This document shows positions 37,986-50,467 of a stretch of DNA of 64,000 nucleotides, piece after piece. Under the pieces are notes generated by a model. That model was not told where the DNA came from and did not search any database. It saw only the letters and a program-made list of their open reading frames with translations. Positions within the stretch are counted from its first letter, which is position 1. Each line of letters starts with the position of its first letter. The translations under genes and the position numbers were made by a program. Source of the stretch: Flavobacteriia bacterium (GTDB lineage Bacteria; Bacteroidota; Bacteroidia; Flavobacteriales_D; Crocinitomicaceae). Location: positions 40,136 to 104,135 of the forward strand of contig CANHVK010000002.1 in assembly GCA_947464135.1 (NCBI GenBank), written 5' to 3'.

Positions 37986-38444
37986 ATGACAAATTTATTA
38001 AGTAGAATTTTTCTTTTTGGTATAATCTATTTGACATTGACCTCATTAAAAGAGAGACAAAAAGCAACCATATCAACCCCTATAACCATCAAAAACATAC
38101 GAAACACAAAAGGGAGATTATCCATAGGAGTGTTTAAAGATGCAAAAACATTTGATGTTGAAAAACCTCACAAAATTATTTTAGTTCAGAAGAAAGACCT
38201 AACGGGTGGCACATTAAAAACAACGATTGAATTAGAACCTGGTGTTTACGGACTATCTATTCTTGATGATGAAAATAACGACCATAAAATGGAATACAAT
38301 ATGGTTGGTATGCCTAAAGAAGGATTTGGATTTTCAAATTATTACCACACTGGTTTTACAAAACCGGATTTCAAGCAATTTCTGGTAAATATTAATACAA
38401 AAGAAAAAGATCCTATCGTTTTTCAGATACGTTACATTTTGTAA
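37986..38444 (+). CDS. DUF2141 family protein
   Basis: GRLSIGVFKDAKTF...LEPGVYGLSILDDENNDHKMEYNMVGMPKEGFGFSN. Confidence 0.85.
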   Translation: MTNLLSRIFLFGIIYLTLTSLKERQKATISTPITIKNIRNTKGRLSIGVFKDAKTFDVEKPHKIILVQKKDLTGGTLKTTIELEPGVYGLSILDDENNDHKMEYNMVGMPKEGFGFSNYYHTGFTKPDFKQFLVNINTKEKDPIVFQIRYIL

Positions 38445-39464
38445 CTATAACCAAACCTTCGTTCCTTCCGAGCAATTTTGACAAATATCTACTTGTTTGC
38501 GACCTGTTAAAATCATCTTTCTAAAGCCTTGGTATTTTTCGGATTTCCATAATGTTTGAAATGGAATATTCGTCGCATTCCCTAAAGGATAACTTGCATC
38601 TTTATCAAAACAACAAGGGACCACTTGTCCATCCCAAGTAAAAACACAAGATGACCACATCCGCCAACAATGATTTTGAATGGCATATTTTAAGGCATAG
38701 GTTCCGTTTTTTTGAAGTTTGTAACGAGAATACTTTTCATTCGCAGGCATCAACACGTGACCGTTTTTGTAATCATATAATTGGGCCGTTTTCAATCGAA
38801 CCTCATCAACACCTAATTCTTTGGATAACTCAAAAATAGCGGGGATTTCGTGTTCATTAGGCTTCACTACTAAAAACTGAAAAATCAAATGTGGGGTATG
38901 ACTATTTAACTCCTTTTTTGCCTTTACTAACTCTTTCGTAGCTTCAATTACTTTATCTAATTTACCTGTCACACGATACGATTCATACGTTTCTTGGGTA
39001 ACACCATCAATGGATATTATTAATCGGTCTAGTCCTGATTGAACGATATCCATAGCAACATCAGTAGAAATAAAATGAGCATTCGTAGATGTAGCAACAT
39101 ACAAATTCTGTTTTTTGGCATCTTTTACAAGGTTCAAAAAATCAGGATTTAAAAAGGGTTCCCCTTGAAAATAATAGTTGACATACATTAATTGTCTTCC
39201 TATGCTTTTCAATAACTGCTGATTTGTCTCTATGGCTAATTTTCCCGTTGGTCGAGTAAAGGCTTTCAAACCACTTGGACACTCGGGGCACCCTAAATTG
39301 CACGCTGTTGTGGGTTCAATACTTACCGTAAATGGTTTGCCCCATACAATAGGTCTGCGTATAATTCTAGAAATGATAAAAGAAAAATACAGCCTGAATA
39401 AATTCCATATTCGAAGAAAAGAAAGATATTTCAAGATGGAAAAGGTGTCTTTTATCGCTGACAT
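38445..39464 (-). CDS. Radical SAM/SPASM domain protein
   Basis: EPTTACNLGCPECPSG; SPASM cysteines VPCCFDKDASYPLGN...CQNCSEG. Confidence 0.93.
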   Translation of the reverse strand: MSAIKDTFSILKYLSFLRIWNLFRLYFSFIISRIIRRPIVWGKPFTVSIEPTTACNLGCPECPSGLKAFTRPTGKLAIETNQQLLKSIGRQLMYVNYYFQGEPFLNPDFLNLVKDAKKQNLYVATSTNAHFISTDVAMDIVQSGLDRLIISIDGVTQETYESYRVTGKLDKVIEATKELVKAKKELNSHTPHLIFQFLVVKPNEHEIPAIFELSKELGVDEVRLKTAQLYDYKNGHVLMPANEKYSRYKLQKNGTYALKYAIQNHCWRMWSSCVFTWDGQVVPCCFDKDASYPLGNATNIPFQTLWKSEKYQGFRKMILTGRKQVDICQNCSEGTKVWL

Positions 39465-39477
39465 AAATCGACTGAAA

Positions 39478-40068
39478 TTAATCCAATTGAATAAATCCTA
39501 ATCGTTTCAATTCTTGCCAAAGTTTTGCCGTAGGTAATCCCATTACGTTGAAATAAGATCCATCCATCTTTTCGATTCCGATGTAGCCAATCCACTCTTG
39601 AATACCATAAGAACCCGCTTTGTCGTATGGCTTAAAATGGTCAACGTAAAACGCTATTTCATTCGGAGAAAGCGTTGAAAAAGTAACTAAAGTGGTATCA
39701 GAAAAACTCCATTGATTCGATATGGTTGATAGACTTACTCCTGTAATCACTTTGTGGGTTTTACCAGATAAGGTGCTGAGCATTTTTATCGCTTCTTCAC
39801 GATCAGCTGGTTTCGCTAAAAATTGATTTTCAACAATCACAGCAGTATCAGAACAAATCAGTAATTCATTCTCCGTTAATGTATTTAATAAAACCTGTGC
39901 TTTTTGAGTAGCCAAATATGCAGCAACGTCTTCCAATGGAAAATCTTCAGGATAAGTCTCTTCTGAATCTTGTGTTCGAATCACAAAATCAAGTCCCATT
40001 CCACGTAATAATTCTTGTCTTCTTGGTGATTTTGATCCTAAAATAAGTGTATGTGATAATTGCATCAT
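39478..40068 (-). CDS. maf: Maf-like nucleotide pyrophosphatase
   Basis: LILGSKSPRRQELLRGMGLDF; SDTAVIVEN; KAGSYGIQEW. Confidence 0.94.
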   Translation of the reverse strand: MMQLSHTLILGSKSPRRQELLRGMGLDFVIRTQDSEETYPEDFPLEDVAAYLATQKAQVLLNTLTENELLICSDTAVIVENQFLAKPADREEAIKMLSTLSGKTHKVITGVSLSTISNQWSFSDTTLVTFSTLSPNEIAFYVDHFKPYDKAGSYGIQEWIGYIGIEKMDGSYFNVMGLPTAKLWQELKRLGFIQLD

Positions 40069-40895
40069 TATATTAAAACTACGTGTGTTGAATGTATCTC
40101 TTCCCCTACAAATGCAGATGCTTTTTTATCAAAATCAGTTGATGTTTCAGTCGTTAAGTAATGAACCATACCATTTTTAGAACATTTCGCTTCCAATGCT
40201 TTGTGCTTTTCTAAATATACTTTTAAGGAATTTGCTACAATTTCCCCTTGAGTAACGACTTTTACATGTGCTGGAACAGAATCTTTTACTATCGAAGCGA
40301 CCAAAGGATAATGCGTACAACCTAATAAAAGCGTATCTATTTCAGGATCTTTGGCTAATAAGCGATCGATATCACGTTTGATAAACCATTTCCCACCTTC
40401 CTCTTCATGCAATTGATTTTCGATCAATGGAACCCATATAGGGCAAGATTTTTGAGAAAGTTGCATTTCAGGAAAAAACTTGGCAATTTCCAAACGATAA
40501 GAATCCGATTTAATAGTACCTTCTGTAGCTAAAATTCCAATGTGTTTATTGACTGAAAAATCACCAATTACTTCTGATGTAGGTCTAATTACACCCAGCA
40601 CTCGCTTATGCGAATCAATCGTTGGTAAATCTTTTTGTTGGATGGTTCTTAACGCTTTTGCAGAAGCTGTATTACAAGCTAAAATTACCAATTCACAGCC
40701 TTGTTCAAATAAAAACTGAACGGCTTGTAAAGTGAATTCGTAAACCACATCAAACGAACGTGGACCATAGGGAGCACGTGCATTGTCACCTAAATACAAA
40801 TAGTCATATTCAGGTAACACTTTACGCAAATCATTTAAGATTGTTAATCCTCCATAACCTGAATCAAAAACACCTATAGGACTCTGCTTATTCAT
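40068..40895 (-). CDS. murI: Glutamate racemase
   Basis: GVFDSGYGGLTIL, ILACNTASA, LLLGCTHYPL. Confidence 0.97.
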   Translation of the reverse strand: MNKQSPIGVFDSGYGGLTILNDLRKVLPEYDYLYLGDNARAPYGPRSFDVVYEFTLQAVQFLFEQGCELVILACNTASAKALRTIQQKDLPTIDSHKRVLGVIRPTSEVIGDFSVNKHIGILATEGTIKSDSYRLEIAKFFPEMQLSQKSCPIWVPLIENQLHEEEGGKWFIKRDIDRLLAKDPEIDTLLLGCTHYPLVASIVKDSVPAHVKVVTQGEIVANSLKVYLEKHKALEAKCSKNGMVHYLTTETSTDFDKKASAFVGEEIHSTHVVLI

Positions 40896-40916
40896 TTCTA
40901 AGAATAAAAATAAAAA

Positions 40917-40943
40917 AAGGTAACCGAAAGCCGATTACCTTTA
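40917..40943 (-). terminator. Terminator downstream of the ompH gene
   Basis: Stem AAAGGTAA..CG...ATTACCTTT with minus-strand T-run. Confidence 0.75.
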
Positions 40944-40963
40944 ACAAATTAAATGTTTTTTAA

Positions 40964-41479
40964 TTATTTTTTTGGAGCTTCAACAGCATCTAATCTCAAT
41001 AACTCAACCATTACTTCATTTGTAATATCTTGACCTCCTTTGAAATATAATGTAGTTGTTTCATCAATAACATAATTCACTTTTTTAGCTGTTGCGATGT
41101 GCTCAACTGCTTTTTGAACACGCTTTAAAATAGGTTCATTCATTTCATTCCCCATTTTTTGCATCAACTGTTGTAATTCTTGTTCACGTTGTTGAATCGC
41201 TTGGCTTTTCTTTTGAATTCTTTCCTCTTCATATTGCTTCATTACTGGAGTAAGAGTAGCTTGATCAGCCATATATTTAGAATAGATTTTTTGTAGTTCT
41301 TCCTCCATCTCTTTCAATTCAGCAGCCCCTTTTTGCTCAAATGCTGATAATTGTTTCATCGCTTCTTTACGTGACGGAAGTGTATCTAATAATTTTTGAG
41401 TGTTCACGTGTGCTACTTTTGTTTGAGCAAATGTTGTTAAAGACAACAATAAAGAAAATACTACTACTACTTTTTTCAT
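40964..41479 (-). CDS. OmpH/Skp family periplasmic chaperone
   Basis: Signal peptide; KVAHVNTQKLLDTLPSRKEAMKQLSAFEQKGAAELKEMEEELQK. Confidence 0.9.
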   Translation of the reverse strand: MKKVVVVFSLLLSLTTFAQTKVAHVNTQKLLDTLPSRKEAMKQLSAFEQKGAAELKEMEEELQKIYSKYMADQATLTPVMKQYEEERIQKKSQAIQQREQELQQLMQKMGNEMNEPILKRVQKAVEHIATAKKVNYVIDETTTLYFKGGQDITNEVMVELLRLDAVEAPKK

Positions 41480-41499
41480 TACTTTTTTTTTACGATTTA

Positions 41500-42015
41500 T
41501 TATTTTGTTTTTATTCCTAATTCTTTTATGATTTCATCACTGAGATCAAACTTTTTATCTGCAAAAACCAAATTACTTTGGTTTGCCTTATCAAAGATAA
41601 AAGTATAACTTCTTTTAGAAGCTATTTTTTGCATTGCATCATAAACTTTATCCTGAATAGGTTTAATTAATTCTTGCCTTTTTTGAAAATAATCACCCCC
41701 TACCCCAAATCTACTACGTTGTAATTCTAAAATTTCATTATCTAATTTTCGAATTTCTTCTTGTCTTTTCTCTTTTTCTTCAGATGGGAGTAATACTTCT
41801 TCTTTATTAAATAAGTCCTTTTTTTGACTTAACACTTTATTTCGTTCTTCCACTTCTTTAGTCCATCGATCCGCCATTTTATCCAAACGATCTTTTGCTT
41901 CTTTATATTCAGGCATTTTATCTAAAATGTATTCAGAATTTATAAACCCATATTTTTGAGCGTCTACATATTGGCTTATAAAAACAAGAAAGAATAAAAC
42001 AATTATTTTCATCAT
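41500..42015 (-). CDS. OmpH/Skp family periplasmic chaperone
   Basis: YGFINSEYILDKMPEYKEAKDRLDKMADRW; tandem paralogue of 40964-41479. Confidence 0.9.
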   Translation of the reverse strand: MMKIIVLFFLVFISQYVDAQKYGFINSEYILDKMPEYKEAKDRLDKMADRWTKEVEERNKVLSQKKDLFNKEEVLLPSEEKEKRQEEIRKLDNEILELQRSRFGVGGDYFQKRQELIKPIQDKVYDAMQKIASKRSYTFIFDKANQSNLVFADKKFDLSDEIIKELGIKTK

Positions 42016-42059
42016 AAATTCTAAAGTGCTATCAAATATACGTTTAAAAACTTCAATTA

Positions 42060-44657
42060 CTATAATTCACCTAAATTCATTCCTATGGTAAAGTTTAATT
42101 TACCAAAATATCCTTTTTCTTGAATACTTTGATCTGAACCACCACCAATTCTATATCCTTGTGAATGCGGATCTAAATAATCGAATCCCCATCCATAATC
42201 TAACCCTAACATTCCAAACATCGGTAAGAAAACACGCACACCTACACCAGCCGAACGTTTTACATTAAATGGATTATAAGACTTGATATTTACGAACGTG
42301 TTTCCCGCCTCACCAAATGCAAGCACATAAAAAGTTGCCTGCGGATTTAAAGATATTGGATAACGTAACTCTAACGTATATTTGGTGATGATTGGATCAC
42401 TTGCTGCACTTGATAAACTATTATCATTATAACCTCTCAAAGCGATCATCTCTCTACCTCCTAATTGATTCATACCCGACAATCCATTTCCACCCAATGC
42501 AAATCTTTCAAACGGTGTTAATCCTTTAGTGTTGCTATATGCTCCCATAAAACCAAACCCTATACGCGGCATTAAAATCAATTTTTTATCCGATGTCAAA
42601 GGTAAAAACCAAGATCCGGTAAATTTTAACTTAAAATATTCTAAGTATTTATATTTTTCTTGTTGCGTAGCAGTACTGAAGTCTTTATTTCCATTAAATA
42701 AAAAATAAGGTAAAGAAGTTTTAGTTGTTAAAACCATTTGACTTCCTTCTTTCGGAAAAATAGGGTTATCTATTGAATTTCTCTGTAATACATATTTTAA
42801 ACTGATATCATTCGCATATCCATCACTAAAACTTGGGAAATAACTAGGATAGTTTGTAACATCATAATACTGATAGGCAAGTTCATAATAAGCATTGAAA
42901 AAATCATCAGGAAATTTCTTTCTCCTACCAAATCCTAATCCTGCACCTGAAATTGAAATACCTGAATAATTAGGATTCGATCTCAACAAACCCGTTCCAA
43001 ATTGAGAGTGATTTATCCAAGTTGATAATGAATTTGGTTTTTTACCACCCAACCACGGTTCCGTGAAAGAAAAAGTATAAGATTGAAAAAAAGTACCATT
43101 GGTTTGCGCTCTCAAAGATAACTTTTGTCCATCACCAGATGGAAGCGGTTGCCAAGCTTTTGGATCTAAAATTCTTTGTATAGAAAAATTATTAAATGTT
43201 AATCCCAAAGTTCCTACAATTCTTCCAGCACCATAACCTCCTGATAATTCTATTTGATCTGAAGACTTTTCTTCTACCGTATACTCAATATCTACCGTTC
43301 CATCCTGTGGATTTGGTATGGGATTTATTTGAAAAGCTTCATTATTAAAATATCCTAATTGAGATAATTCACGTTGGGTTCTAATGATATCATTTCTATT
43401 AAATAAATCTCCTGGTTTAGTTCTGATTTCTCTTCGAATTACATGATCATTTGTCTTTAAATTACCCTTAATTACCACTCTTTTAACCCTAGCTTCCTTA
43501 CCTTCAATAATTCGCATTTGGTAATTAATCTCATTATTATCTATATGTGTTTCGATTGGAATAACTTGAAAAAACAAGTATCCCCTATCCATATATAAAG
43601 ATGAAATATCTCTACCATCTGGACTCATAGTCATACGAGATTCCAATAAAGATTTATTATAAATATCTCCTTGTTTTATACCTAAGACAGTATCTAAATA
43701 ACCACTCGAAAATTTAGTATTACCTAACCATTGAATTTTACCAAAACGATACACATTTCCTTCATCAATTGTCAATTTAATTCTCAAATGTTTAGCATCT
43801 TCCAAATAAAATGTATCCCGAACTATACGCGCGTCTCTTAACCCTTTTGAATTAAGTTTTGTAATTATTGATTGTTTGTCTTTTTCATAGGCAGAAATCA
43901 TGAATTTTGAACGACTGAAAATACGCATAATAGATTGTCTCTTCGTATCTTCCATTGCGCGTCTTATTTTTCTTTTGGCAAGATTTTCACTATCAAATTT
44001 AATTACTCCCAAAAATTCAGATTTACTGAAATTATCGAGTTTACCATCAATTTCAATATCTTTTATTTTCACTTTATGTCCCTTCTCAACATAAATAGTG
44101 AACATAGAAGAATTGTTCATCAGCTTATCAGGTTCTTGTTCTATTCTTACCGAAGCAGTATAATACCCTTTTTCCTTATAAAATCCTTTAATCTTATTTT
44201 GTGTATTTAATATTAAAGATTCATTTATCGTTTTACCTGAATAAAGAGAAAGTAATTCTCGTAATTTGTCGATATCTTTTTTAGGTGCTCCTATAAACTT
44301 AAAACGAGATAATTTTGGTCTCGTTGTTAATTTAATTGCAAGGAAAACAACCCCATTGATTTCTTTTTCTACTTGAATATCTATTGCTGAGAATAGACCT
44401 TCTTTCCATAAATTTTGAATAGCTTCTGTTATTTTATTTCCTGGAATTTTAATCTTCATTCCAGGTCTTAAACCAGAAACCATTTTAATTGATTGATGAT
44501 CAAAATTATCAGCACCATCAATACGTATAGGACCTATTTCATATTCTTTGGGACTCAAATAATCGACTTGAAATTCTGTACCTACTGTTGTTGTTTCTAC
44601 TTGCGCTGTTAGGCCAAGAGAAAACAATAAGGTAAGAACCAAAAAAAATTTATTCAT
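42060..44657 (-). CDS. bamA: Outer membrane protein assembly factor BamA
   Basis: POTRA repeats; GEARVKRVVIKGNLKTNDHVIRREIRTKPGDLF; C-terminal barrel. Confidence 0.95.
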   Translation of the reverse strand: MNKFFLVLTLLFSLGLTAQVETTTVGTEFQVDYLSPKEYEIGPIRIDGADNFDHQSIKMVSGLRPGMKIKIPGNKITEAIQNLWKEGLFSAIDIQVEKEINGVVFLAIKLTTRPKLSRFKFIGAPKKDIDKLRELLSLYSGKTINESLILNTQNKIKGFYKEKGYYTASVRIEQEPDKLMNNSSMFTIYVEKGHKVKIKDIEIDGKLDNFSKSEFLGVIKFDSENLAKRKIRRAMEDTKRQSIMRIFSRSKFMISAYEKDKQSIITKLNSKGLRDARIVRDTFYLEDAKHLRIKLTIDEGNVYRFGKIQWLGNTKFSSGYLDTVLGIKQGDIYNKSLLESRMTMSPDGRDISSLYMDRGYLFFQVIPIETHIDNNEINYQMRIIEGKEARVKRVVIKGNLKTNDHVIRREIRTKPGDLFNRNDIIRTQRELSQLGYFNNEAFQINPIPNPQDGTVDIEYTVEEKSSDQIELSGGYGAGRIVGTLGLTFNNFSIQRILDPKAWQPLPSGDGQKLSLRAQTNGTFFQSYTFSFTEPWLGGKKPNSLSTWINHSQFGTGLLRSNPNYSGISISGAGLGFGRRKKFPDDFFNAYYELAYQYYDVTNYPSYFPSFSDGYANDISLKYVLQRNSIDNPIFPKEGSQMVLTTKTSLPYFLFNGNKDFSTATQQEKYKYLEYFKLKFTGSWFLPLTSDKKLILMPRIGFGFMGAYSNTKGLTPFERFALGGNGLSGMNQLGGREMIALRGYNDNSLSSAASDPIITKYTLELRYPISLNPQATFYVLAFGEAGNTFVNIKSYNPFNVKRSAGVGVRVFLPMFGMLGLDYGWGFDYLDPHSQGYRIGGGSDQSIQEKGYFGKLNFTIGMNLGEL

Positions 44658-44659
44658 AC

Positions 44660-45400
44660 TTATTGAAGTTGTTCTGAAGTTTGACCAAAGCGTCTTTCTC
44701 TATTTTGGTATGAAATAACAGCTTTATAAAGATCCTCTTCCTTAAAATCTGGCCATAAAACATCTGTGAAAAACAACTCTGAATATGCAATTTGCCATAA
44801 TAAAAAATTACTAATTCTTTGTTCTCCACTTGTTCGAACTAACAATTCGGGATCTGGGAAACCAGCAGTTGTTAATGAATTACTTACTAATTCATCTGTA
44901 ATATCAGAAGTGCTAATTTTACCTGATTTATATTGTTCTGCAATCGATTTAATTGCTTCTTTCATTTCCCATCTTGAACTATAATTCAAAGCAAGAATTA
45001 AATTGAATTCTGTGTTATGAGCCGTTTTTTCCTTAGCCATCTTCAATTCTTCCTGACAAGAAACTGGTAAACCCTCATCATCTCCAATCGTTAATAAACG
45101 AATCCCTTTTTCATTTAGTTCATCCACTTCATTAGCTATGGTACTTACCAACAAATTCATTAATCCTTCAATTTCTTCTTTTGGTCTGTTCCAGTTTTCA
45201 GTTGAAAATGTATATAATGTTAGATATTTAACCCCCATTTTCTTACAAGCATTAAGTGCTTCGCGTACAGATTCGACACCAACAGAATGGCCAAATAAAC
45301 GTTCTTCACCTTGTTGCTTTGCCCAACGACCATTTCCATCCATTATAATGGCTATGTGTTGTGGGATATTTTGTTTATCGATTTTAGATAAATATTCCAT
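44660..45400 (-). CDS. uppS: Isoprenyl (di-trans,poly-cis-undecaprenyl) transferase
   Basis: HIAIIMDGNGRWAKQQ; LTLYTFSTENWNRP; RTSGEQRISNFLLWQ. Confidence 0.97.
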   Translation of the reverse strand: MEYLSKIDKQNIPQHIAIIMDGNGRWAKQQGEERLFGHSVGVESVREALNACKKMGVKYLTLYTFSTENWNRPKEEIEGLMNLLVSTIANEVDELNEKGIRLLTIGDDEGLPVSCQEELKMAKEKTAHNTEFNLILALNYSSRWEMKEAIKSIAEQYKSGKISTSDITDELVSNSLTTAGFPDPELLVRTSGEQRISNFLLWQIAYSELFFTDVLWPDFKEEDLYKAVISYQNRERRFGQTSEQLQ

Positions 45401-45500
45401 TATAGCTCTGTAAAGTCAAAACGACAAATTTAATAATGTTATTTCATTTAGACTGACTTTGTTGACATACATTAACAAAAAACCCATCGAAATAAATTAA

Positions 45501-45531
45501 AAAAGGGGTTTTCTTAATTGAAAACCCCTTT
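45501..45531 (-). terminator. Terminator downstream of atpC
   Basis: AAAAGGGGTTTTC...GAAAACCCCTT hairpin. Confidence 0.85.
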
Positions 45532-45550
45532 CGTATCTTTTATGGGAAGA

Positions 45551-45838
45551 TTATTCAGCCAATAAAATCAATTTATTATTTGTTAGTTCCACGACACCTC
45601 CTTCAACTTCGATGGTTAAAACTTTGTTTGATCCATCAATTTGAACTCTTTTATTTAACTTTTTGGTATTCTTCAATGGTTGATCTAAATCTACTTTGAT
45701 TGTACCTTTAGTTAACGCAGAGATAATTGGTGCGTGGTTATTCAATACCTGAAACAATCCATCCTTCCCCGGTAATTGTACTGCAACTACCTCGCCAGAA
45801 AATAAATTGCTCTCAGGAGTGATTATTTCTAATTGCAT
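45551..45838 (-). CDS. atpC: F1 ATP synthase epsilon subunit
   Basis: MQLEIITPESNLFSGEVVAVQLPGKDGLFQVLNNHAPIISAL. Confidence 0.95.
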   Translation of the reverse strand: MQLEIITPESNLFSGEVVAVQLPGKDGLFQVLNNHAPIISALTKGTIKVDLDQPLKNTKKLNKRVQIDGSNKVLTIEVEGGVVELTNNKLILLAE

Positions 45839-45849
45839 AGTTTCAAGTA

Positions 45850-47427
<1,578 letters not shown>

Positions 47428-47536
47428 TTATTTCTGAAATTTAGCAGACATTCTAACAAATTATTTGTTTTTCAGTTAATAAAGTGCTCAAAGTAGTTTT
47501 GAACACGGAATTTTTAATTGATGTAATTAACAAAAA

Positions 47537-47559
47537 AAGGGTCACTTTATGCGACCCTT
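47537..47559 (-). terminator. Terminator downstream of the acyl-CoA dehydrogenase gene
   Basis: AAGGGTC...GACCCTT hairpin with minus-strand T-run. Confidence 0.8.
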
Positions 47560-47586
47560 AAAATTCTTATGTAAGAATTATTCTTA

Positions 47587-48792
47587 TTACATTTTAGATA
47601 AATCTGGCATATCTCTTGTGAATGCAGGGATACCAGTTACATCCATACCAGTAATTAACAAGTGGATATCATGTGTACCTTCATAAGTAACAACAGACTC
47701 TAAGTTTGCCATGTGTCTCATCATTGAATATTCTGATGTGATACCCATTCCACCGTGAATTTGACGTGCTTCACGAGCAATGTTCATAGCGATTTCACAG
47801 TTGTTACGTTTTGCCATTGAAATTTGTGCAGAAGTAGCTCTACCTTCATTTCTCAATTGACCTAAACGGAACGTTAATAATTGTGCTTTTGTGATTTCAG
47901 TAATCATTTCAGCCAATTTCTTTTGTTGTAATTGAAAAGCACCAATTGGAACACCAAATTGTGTTCTTTCTTTACAATATCTCAATGCTTGATCGTAGCA
48001 ATCCATAGCTGCACCAAGTGCACCCCATGCAATTCCAAAACGAGCAGAATCTAAACAACTTAATGGAGCACCTAAACCAGTTCTTCCAGGTAAAATATTT
48101 TCTTTTGGAACTTTAACATTTACGAAAATTAACTCTCCAGTTGAAGAAGCTCTCAATGAAAGTTTACCATGCATTTCAGGAGTAGAGAATCCTTCCATTC
48201 CACGCTCAACAACTAATCCGTGAATTCTTCCTGTTTCATCTTTTGCCCACACCACAGCGATATCAGCGAAAGGAGCATTTGAAATCCACATTTTAGCACC
48301 ATTCAAAATAACATGATCACCAGCATCTTTGAAGTTAGTAATCATACCACCAGGATTTGATCCATGATCTGGTTCAGTTAAACCAAAACAACCCATCATT
48401 TCACCCGTAGCTAATTTTGGAAGATATTTCATTTTTTGTTCTTCAGAACCATATTTCCAAATAGGATACATAACCAAAGAACTCTGAACAGAAGCAGTAG
48501 AACGTAGTCCTGAATCACATCTTTCTAATTCTTGCATTATCAAACCATATGAAATTTGATCTAAGCCAGGACCTCCATATTCTTCAGGAATATAAGGGCC
48601 GAAAGCACCAATTTCTCCTAGACCTCTTAAAAGGTGATTAGGAAAAGTCGCTTTTTCATAATGCTCATCGATAATTGGAGATACTTCTTTTTTAACCCAT
48701 GCACGTGCAGCATCACGAACCAACAATTGTTCTTCCGTGTACAAATCATCCATGTTATAATAATCTGGATGCGTATATAAATCTGTAGCCAT
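47587..48792 (-). CDS. Acyl-CoA dehydrogenase (glutaryl-CoA dehydrogenase-like)
   Basis: CFGLTEPDHGSNPGGM; RQIHGGMGITSEYSMMRHMANLESVVTYEGTHDIH. Confidence 0.92.
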   Translation of the reverse strand: MATDLYTHPDYYNMDDLYTEEQLLVRDAARAWVKKEVSPIIDEHYEKATFPNHLLRGLGEIGAFGPYIPEEYGGPGLDQISYGLIMQELERCDSGLRSTASVQSSLVMYPIWKYGSEEQKMKYLPKLATGEMMGCFGLTEPDHGSNPGGMITNFKDAGDHVILNGAKMWISNAPFADIAVVWAKDETGRIHGLVVERGMEGFSTPEMHGKLSLRASSTGELIFVNVKVPKENILPGRTGLGAPLSCLDSARFGIAWGALGAAMDCYDQALRYCKERTQFGVPIGAFQLQQKKLAEMITEITKAQLLTFRLGQLRNEGRATSAQISMAKRNNCEIAMNIAREARQIHGGMGITSEYSMMRHMANLESVVTYEGTHDIHLLITGMDVTGIPAFTRDMPDLSKM

Positions 48793-48911
48793 ATTAAATA
48801 GTTATAAGATGAAACAAAATTAGTATTATTAAAATCATAAACAAAGTAAATTAAAAGGTGTTCACCTAGTGATAAAAACAAAATCGTAATTTTGCGCCTA
48901 AGAAAAATTTA

Positions 48912-49628
48912 ATGAGTATCATTTTCACAGTACAATCTATCATTCAAAACACTGACATTCAAAACTTCAGTCCGAAATTGTTGTGGAGAAATAATACTCC
49001 TTACCAATGGGCCATTATTGATTTATTAATCTCATTGTTCTTATTGACAATTTCAAGAATAAACACACCCCATTTTATACTTTCCCTTTCCAAATCGCTA
49101 TACAAAAACAGAAGTATTGATAAAATTGTGAATGAAGAACTACCGATTGGTAGAGTGGCAAACTTTTGTTTAACCATTAATTTTTTATTAAGTTTTTCAT
49201 TAATTTCTTCCTTCTTTTTAACTGAATATTATCATTTATATGGTTGGATGAATTGGTTATTAGCTCTTTTGATTCCTTGTTATTTACTCATTGCTCCACA
49301 ATTATTTTTGACATTTATTGAATTAATTACTGGAGTAAAACAGTTCTCTAAAGAAATTAAACTAACAAATCGAATCATTTGTGAATTTATAGGTCTATTT
49401 GGCTCTTTGTTCTTACTTCTATGGATTTTCAATCAACATAGTCATTTGTTTATACGTGACCTTACCTATTACTTAATAGTGATTACCTATTTATATAGAA
49501 TATTTAGAGGATTTATTTTTGCTTTTTCCAAGGGGTTACCTTGGTATTACATTATTTTGTATTTTTGCACGTTTGAACTACTCCCTATATACCTAGTATT
49601 TAGCAATATATCAGGAGTATATATATGA
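48912..49628 (+). CDS. DUF4271-like multi-TM membrane protein
   Basis: Multiple hydrophobic helices; located directly upstream of hemD. Confidence 0.7.
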   Translation: MSIIFTVQSIIQNTDIQNFSPKLLWRNNTPYQWAIIDLLISLFLLTISRINTPHFILSLSKSLYKNRSIDKIVNEELPIGRVANFCLTINFLLSFSLISSFFLTEYYHLYGWMNWLLALLIPCYLLIAPQLFLTFIELITGVKQFSKEIKLTNRIICEFIGLFGSLFLLLWIFNQHSHLFIRDLTYYLIVITYLYRIFRGFIFAFSKGLPWYYIILYFCTFELLPIYLVFSNISGVYI

Positions 49629-49657
49629 TTTTGAATTGATAACTAAATTTAAATAGT

Positions 49658-50407
49658 GTGAGCATCAAAACAATTTTAGTTTCACAACCTAAACCAGAAG
49701 GAGAAAAATCTCCTTATTTTGATTTGGCTGATAAATACAAATTGAAAATTGATTTCAGACCATTCATTCGAGTTGAAGGAGTTAATGCGCAAGAATTTAG
49801 AACACAACGCGTAAATTTTGGAGACTTTACAGCAGTTATTTTAACTTCTAAAAACGCTGTTGATCACTACTTTAGAATGGCACAAGAAACTCGTTTCAGT
49901 GTTCCTGACACAATGAAATATTTTTGTATTTCTGAAGCGATAGCATTGTATTTACAAAAATATGTGACTTATAGAAAAAGAAAAATTTTCTTTGGAAAGC
50001 AGACGATTGAAGAATTGGTTGAATCTATGCGTAAACACAAAGGAGAAAAATATCTTTTACCTTGTACCGATATTTTAAGAGATAAAATTCCTGAAACGCT
50101 AGAACAACATAAAATTGACTTTACAAAAGCTATGTTATACAGAACGGTAGCTTCTGATCTAAGTGATTTAGAAAATGTATCGTATGATATGCTCGTGTTT
50201 TTTAGTCCAGGAGGAATTGAGTCCCTGTTTAAAAATTTTCCTGATTTTAAACAAAACAATACCATAATTGCTGCTTTTGGTCCTACTACAGCTAATGCAG
50301 TTATTAAAAACAACCTTCGACTTGATGTTCATGCTCCGCAGCCAAATGCTCCGAGTATGACTGCAGCAATAGAAAATTTTGTTAAAGAATCTTTAAAAAA
50401 GAAATAA
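49658..50407 (+). CDS. hemD: Uroporphyrinogen-III synthase
   Basis: ILVSQPKPEGEKSPYFDLADKYKLKIDFRPFIRVEG; AVILTSKNAVDHYF; FFSPGGIESLFKN; AFGPTTANAV. Starts with GTG. Confidence 0.92.
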   Translation: MSIKTILVSQPKPEGEKSPYFDLADKYKLKIDFRPFIRVEGVNAQEFRTQRVNFGDFTAVILTSKNAVDHYFRMAQETRFSVPDTMKYFCISEAIALYLQKYVTYRKRKIFFGKQTIEELVESMRKHKGEKYLLPCTDILRDKIPETLEQHKIDFTKAMLYRTVASDLSDLENVSYDMLVFFSPGGIESLFKNFPDFKQNNTIIAAFGPTTANAVIKNNLRLDVHAPQPNAPSMTAAIENFVKESLKKK

Positions 50408-50413
50408 TATTGG

Positions 50414-50440
50414 AAAGCGTCATTTTAAAGACGCTTTTCA
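50414..50440 (+). terminator. Terminator downstream of hemD
   Basis: AAAGCGTC...GACGCTTTTCATTTTT hairpin. Confidence 0.75.
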
Positions 50441-50467
50441 TTTTTAACATCAAATTCACTTTTGAAT